Assembly (NCBI RefSeq): GCF_963678635.1
Contig: NC_087063.1
Coordinates: 18,399,814-18,459,813, forward strand
Direction: 5' to 3'
Length of the DNA stretch: 60,000 nucleotides
From: Symsagittifera roscoffensis
Lineage: Eukaryota; Xenacoelomorpha; Acoela; Convolutidae
The position numbers were made by a program, and so were the translations under genes. This document shows, in pieces, positions 57,925 to 60,000 of the stretch; position 1 is the stretch's first letter, and each line of letters starts with the position of its first letter. Under the pieces are notes generated by a model, which was not told the DNA's origin, did not search any database, and was given only the letters and a program-made list of their open reading frames with translations.

Positions 57925-58377
57925 ATCATCTAATAAAGTAGTTAATAGTTCAAACTATATCGAATCGTAACGTGTTTTGAAGGTTTCTATTAAAAAAATG
58001 TTCCCCAAGAACTCTCACCAATGACTTACCATGAACCAAAAAAACTAATTACAAGACCTTCATTCCACAACCCACACGTAATTAACCACTGATATTTACC
58101 GGGTTGATAACGCGCTCCAAAATGTTTGCAAATAAACTGGACATTTCCACACAAAATCCAAAAAGTATCGTTTTTCTTACCATTCTCGTACCATCACACA
58201 AACCGTGAAATCTTACAAATTTTTTCCCCATCTTAATACATTCTAGAATCTATACTGAATTTTATTATATAGCTTAGAGACTGGATTTTCTATTTCCTAT
58301 CTTAAAACATGTGGGTCTCCCAGAACCACATACCCCCCCTCCCCCCCCCCACCTCTTAAACTCCAACATCTACTACC
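57925..58377. repeat. Polinton right terminal inverted repeat
   Basis: Reverse complement of 41306-41770. It holds a C run (58332-58350) opposite the left G run and ends 'caacatctactacc'. It begins 230 bases after the polymerase stop. Confidence 0.9.
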
Positions 58378-58383
58378 AACCTT

Positions 58384-58930
58384 TATTCTGCTGAAGCCAT
58401 TTTACTGAGTTTTTTATCGTCTTTAAAAACTTCCCAAGTGACATGAAAATAATGTGATTTTTGACAAAGTTTCACAATTTGGTAGCTTTGGCTACCATTT
58501 TCATCTGATACTCGTAGCAAATCAGATTCGACCTCGAAAGTTTTAGCTCAAGATATAAGAAATGTTGGTTTTGGGTTTTTTTTGTGCATACGACCCACAA
58601 TTGGTCCCCATTTTGGTCTTTTTGTGCTATTCAGGGTGCTGGTTGCACAGAATTTTCAGCGAATGGCGCCCAATTGTTGATCCCCTTTTCCAGTTGGTCC
58701 CCATGAGCCCAACTTTTAGCAAAAGAACCTGAATGATCACAAATTGGGCTCCTCTTTGGGGGACATTGGGTGCCCATTTTTTCCCTGATAACTAAGGAAC
58801 CGATCGTACTAAGCCTCTTTTAATCGAAAATTTAAGGCAAAAGCTAGCTATTTCAACCTAATTTGTGTGAACTCACAAGGAGCCCCGAGACATTTGTTAC
58901 CGTACCTTAAATATTTGGCTATAAACAACA
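58384..58930. other. Unassigned right flank
   Basis: No gene. 'ttggtccccat' occurs at 58603 and 58694, and 'gcgcccaat' and 'gggtgcccat' words are frequent. It may be a fragment of another repeat. Confidence 0.3.
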
Positions 58931-58934
58931 ACAA

Positions 58935-59478
58935 GACTGCTCGTATCAGTGCGAAGCCCAGAAAGTTCCGACTGCCTTTCAGGTTTATGCAGCAGTAATA
59001 ACATTGAAAAATTAAATTCAATAAAACAAAATGAAAAAATTTTTATTCGAAAATTTGAAATTTTTTATGAAAATCATCACCCCACACACCATATAAAGTA
59101 CAAAAGGATAGATTTCGCTGCTTGTAACAAATCAATTATGGGAAATAAGCTTTCTTGAACCAATTTGGAAAGACGGATTTCTAAGATGGATTAAATTTCC
59201 GCTTATGAGTTTTTAGCGCGAAATATATCGCACGTTAATTGTCCCAAGTTGGCCACAATGACAATCTTTAAACCCCCGCCACTTTATGATCACAGGTGAA
59301 ATATTTTTTCAAGTTTAAGCTCAGGACAACAATACTTTATACTTTTTGAAATTCCGTCAAAATATTTATAAAGAAATTCTGTCAACAATGGCTAGTTAAA
59401 AAGTCGAAATTTGTCTGAAGAAAAAAACCCATCCGAGCACAAATATTCCGTTACTTTCGTATCGAAAGTCGAAATAAT
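58935..59478 (-). mobile_element. Dispersed ~0.5-kb repeat, copy G
   Basis: Reverse-oriented copy close to copy D: starts 'agactgctcgtatcagtg' and 'gttccgactgcctttcagg', ends 'ttactttcgtatcgaaagtc'. A 69-residue frame inside (58949-59158) is not a gene. Confidence 0.72.
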
Positions 59479-59479
59479 A

Positions 59480-60000
59480 AAAACTTCTATATTGAATAAT
59501 TTTAACGCAAACTTTTGTTAAAAGTACTTTTAAATTGAGAATCGTTTTTCAATAATTTATGTTGAATAATGAAGACTCAGTTTGCAGTTAATTTTATTAG
59601 TAGTAGATAATACCTTCTAGCTAATTTGAGAAGAAAATTCAATGTTAACCAAATTAAATTTTTTTAATTGTTCATATAGCGAACCAAAAGTCATGATATT
59701 GAGAAAAAAGGCGGTTATAGAATTTTTCTGAAAAAGGGCGGACCAAAAATTTCTCGTTTGTTTTTAGGGTGTCCCACTCTTCAACCCCACGTTATTTAAC
59801 CCCCTATGTTTGCGCACCCTACTTTATAATCCTCTAAGAAGGTAACCCCACCACAACCCCCCTTTAATACCGATAAGTTGGTTCAATTTAAGTACTTAAA
59901 TATTAACAGTAGAAATCTAATTAAGTATACTAATTGAGAGTTGAGAAGCCATTCTTAATCCATTTGATGTACTTAGAATCTCAAAAAAGGTTGCATTTCG
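59480..60000. other. Unassigned right end of window
   Basis: AT-rich, then a C-rich stretch at 59770-59870 with 'aaccccac' words. No feature recognised. Confidence 0.3.

Larger units (their letters stand above)
41306..58377. mobile_element. Maverick/Polinton element, nearly full length, decayed
   Basis: A 17.07-kb self-synthesising DNA transposon fossil defined by terminal inverted repeats (41306-41770 and 57925-58377) and the full canonical gene set: protease, major and minor capsid-like proteins, integrase, packaging ATPase and protein-primed polymerase B. Capsid-side genes are on the minus strand, the polymerase on the plus strand. Outermost bases are 'agtagtagttgttgg' on the left and, reversed, 'ggtagtagatgttgg' on the right. 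The flanks read 'cccctt' (41300-41305) and 'aacctt' (58378-58383), a possible 6-bp target duplication with four matching positions. All genes are broken. Length and organisation fit the family (usually 15-20 kb). Confidence 0.92.

Noticed and set aside
41306-58377. A recent endogenous animal virus in place of a Polinton
   Set aside because: Terminal inverted repeats of several hundred bases, the retroviral-type integrase next to PolB, and the 17-kb size fit Polintons; heavy decay also argues against a recent viral insertion. A virophage/adintovirus-like relative with the same genes cannot be excluded.

Overview
This is a strongly AT-rich stretch of animal (invertebrate metazoan) nuclear DNA built almost entirely from decayed mobile elements. 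I see no intact host gene, no tRNA or rRNA, and nothing prokaryotic; every recognisable coding segment is broken by stops and frameshifts. The mix of Maverick/Polinton elements, a CR1/Jockey-type LINE and many small inverted-repeat elements fits an invertebrate, possibly a cnidarian, but the species cannot be fixed from the sequence.

The centrepiece is one nearly full-length fossil Maverick/Polinton at about 41306-58377 (about 17.1 kb). It has terminal inverted repeats of roughly 450 bp and a candidate 6-bp target duplication. Its gene set is the canonical one. On the minus strand, from the left: adenovirus-type cysteine protease, major-capsid-like protein, a small basic protein, a minor-capsid-like protein, retroviral-type integrase, FtsK/A32-type packaging ATPase, two or three conserved proteins of unknown role, and a small conserved protein. 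On the plus strand, reading away from these, is a protein-primed family-B DNA polymerase. A divergent intergenic region (50.84-52.2 kb) separates the two arms and holds three 60-bp repeats with CRE-like sites followed by a TATA-like box. The polymerase is dead: its middle part, including catalytic motif A, is duplicated in tandem (period 1184 bp), and the motif C aspartate reads as asparagine.

A second, older and more rearranged Polinton fills about 1.67-15.95 kb with the same order (protease, capsid, integrase, ATPase, unknowns, small protein, polymerase tail). Most of the polymerase is missing, and the capsid region has been multiplied and partly inverted around fold-back MITE copies.

Between the two Polintons: an irregular repeat array at 17.8-21.6 kb; a 3.8-kb direct tandem duplication (22541-29500) whose units carry three TIR elements, one of them deleted in the second unit; several copies of a ~0.5-kb dispersed repeat with GTTCCGACT-type ends (16.9, 21.8, 29.5, 30.3, 30.9, 35.4 and 58.9 kb); a less AT-rich island at 31.64-33.96 kb; a GAGCGGTTT repeat field with a G-rich core at 33.96-34.69 kb; an EN+RT LINE fossil at 36.26-38.43 kb (minus); and C/G-stem hairpins with hAT-like termini at 39.2-41.3 kb. 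The remaining stretches (1-1.6, 15.95-16.9, 34.7-35.4, 38.4-39.2, 58.4-58.9 and 59.5-60 kb) hold nothing I can name.
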